A DNA stretch of 34,209 bases from SAR86 cluster bacterium REDSEA-S09_B4 (GTDB lineage: Bacteria > Pseudomonadota > Gammaproteobacteria > Magnimaribacterales > Magnimaribacteraceae): the NCBI GenBank assembly GCA_001628005.1, contig LUQU01000047.1, forward strand, positions 1-34,209, given 5' to 3'. Positions 33,446-34,209 of the stretch are shown here, one piece after another. The notes beneath the pieces were generated by a model. The model was given only the letters and a program-made list of their open reading frames with translations. It was not told where the DNA came from and did not search any database. Position 1 is the first letter of the stretch; each line of letters opens with the position of its first letter. The position numbers and the translations under genes are program-made.

Positions 33446-34209
33446 ATGGATATTCTCCAATTAATTTTACTTTCTTTTATCCAGGGGTTGACTGAGTTTC
33501 TTCCAGTTTCAAGCTCAGCTCACCTAGTCTTACTAAGTGAATTCCTTGGCGAAGAAGATCAAGGCATTATTTTTGATGTAGGAGTGCACTTTGGGACCCT
33601 CATGGCAGCTTTGGTTTATTTCAGATCGGATCTGCAAAAAATGGTTGTTAATCTAGGATCTCACAAATTACTTAGTCAGGAAAATAGCTTAACAATTAAT
33701 TTAGTAATCGCGCTAATTCCTATTCTTCTTGCAGGGTTTTTCTTGAGAGATTTTGTTGATTTAAATTTAAGGAATAGTCAGGTAATTGCTTACGCTACCA
33801 TTGTTTTTGGAATTCTTTTGTATGTCGCTCAGTTTAAAAAAACTGAAGGGGGTTTGGAGACCCTGAACATGAAAAAAGCACTCATCATAGGGATTTTTCA
33901 ATGCCTAGCCTTGATTCCTGGAACTTCAAGATCCGGTATTACAATAACCGCAGGACTATTGCTTGGATTAGGTGCAAGAGAAGCATCAAGATTTAGTTTT
34001 CTTTTAGCCATTCCGACCATAGGAGCCATAGCATTGGCTGAACTTATTAGAATTAGTTTTATCGACTTTACACAAAGCGGTATTGAGCTTTCTGTTGCTT
34101 TAATTATTTCTTTCTTGGTGGCTTATATTTCTATAGACATGTTTTTAAGGCTAATAGAAAAAATTGGTTTTACACCATTTGTGATTTACAGATTGTTGTT
34201 AGGAATAGG
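33446..34209 (+). CDS. uppP: Undecaprenyl-diphosphatase UppP/BacA (3' end outside window)
   Basis: UppP dephosphorylates undecaprenyl diphosphate for cell-wall lipid recycling and confers basal bacitracin tolerance. The frame opens with ATG right after the tsaB stop and runs off the window after 254 codons, just short of the usual ~265-270. The two catalytic regions are clear: QGLTEFLPVSSSAH near residues 13-26 and IPGTSRSGITITAGLLLGL in the second half. Many hydrophobic helices are visible. Only the last few residues are missing. Confidence 0.95.
   Translation, partial: MDILQLILLSFIQGLTEFLPVSSSAHLVLLSEFLGEEDQGIIFDVGVHFGTLMAALVYFRSDLQKMVVNLGSHKLLSQENSLTINLVIALIPILLAGFFLRDFVDLNLRNSQVIAYATIVFGILLYVAQFKKTEGGLETLNMKKALIIGIFQCLALIPGTSRSGITITAGLLLGLGAREASRFSFLLAIPTIGAIALAELIRISFIDFTQSGIELSVALIISFLVAYISIDMFLRLIEKIGFTPFVIYRLLLGI

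Overview
The window looks like a chromosomal segment of an AT-rich, gene-dense, probably marine and streamlined gammaproteobacterium. A SAR86-like lineage is my best guess; this is inferred from gene content and order, since no rRNA or other marker gene is present. Supporting points are the gammaproteobacterial orders rpoE-rseA-mucD-lepA-lepB-rnc-era-recO-acpS and divergent ygfZ/sdhE, a Pseudomonas-type NrdA with two ATP-cones, very short or overlapping gene junctions, and a lipid/xenobiotic-type enzyme set. I see no tRNA, rRNA, CRISPR, IS element or prophage.

Region 1 (1-10442) is accessory and catabolic. It begins with an unrecognised zinc-motif membrane protein, a split-barrel flavin/F420-type protein and a small secreted protein. 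Next come an exported epoxide hydrolase overlapping a TauD/TfdA-type dioxygenase, then a minus-strand pair of membrane-anchored sulfatase and DhlA-like haloalkane dehalogenase. Last is a plus-strand run of PPOX-like protein, ABM monooxygenase, PhyH-type dioxygenase, small membrane protein, fatty-acid desaturase and a further small membrane protein that starts with TTG.

Region 2 (10461-17036) is a minus-strand run: nrdA, nrdB, a GDPD phosphodiesterase (1-nt overlap with nrdB), a rhodanese and an MDR reductase. Upstream of nrdA sit two NrdR-box matches exactly 32 bp apart and a perfect DnaA box, so dNTP synthesis here looks to be under NrdR and possibly DnaA control.

Region 3 (17040-21075) holds glpK, argF (convergent, overlapping 3' ends) and serA, then the only long non-coding stretch, 20685-21075. 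It is very AT-rich and carries several DnaA-box matches, including an inverted pair of perfect boxes, so it is a candidate replication origin or DnaA-controlled region.

Region 4 (21076-34209) is core: ung, ygfZ/sdhE, glk, then rpoE-rseA-mucD behind a sigma-E-like promoter. It continues with lepA-lepB-rnc-era-recO-acpS-adk-tsaB-uppP, packed with overlaps and several GTG/TTG starts; uppP runs off the window end. Missing from the usual order are rseB/rseC after rseA and pdxJ between recO and acpS.
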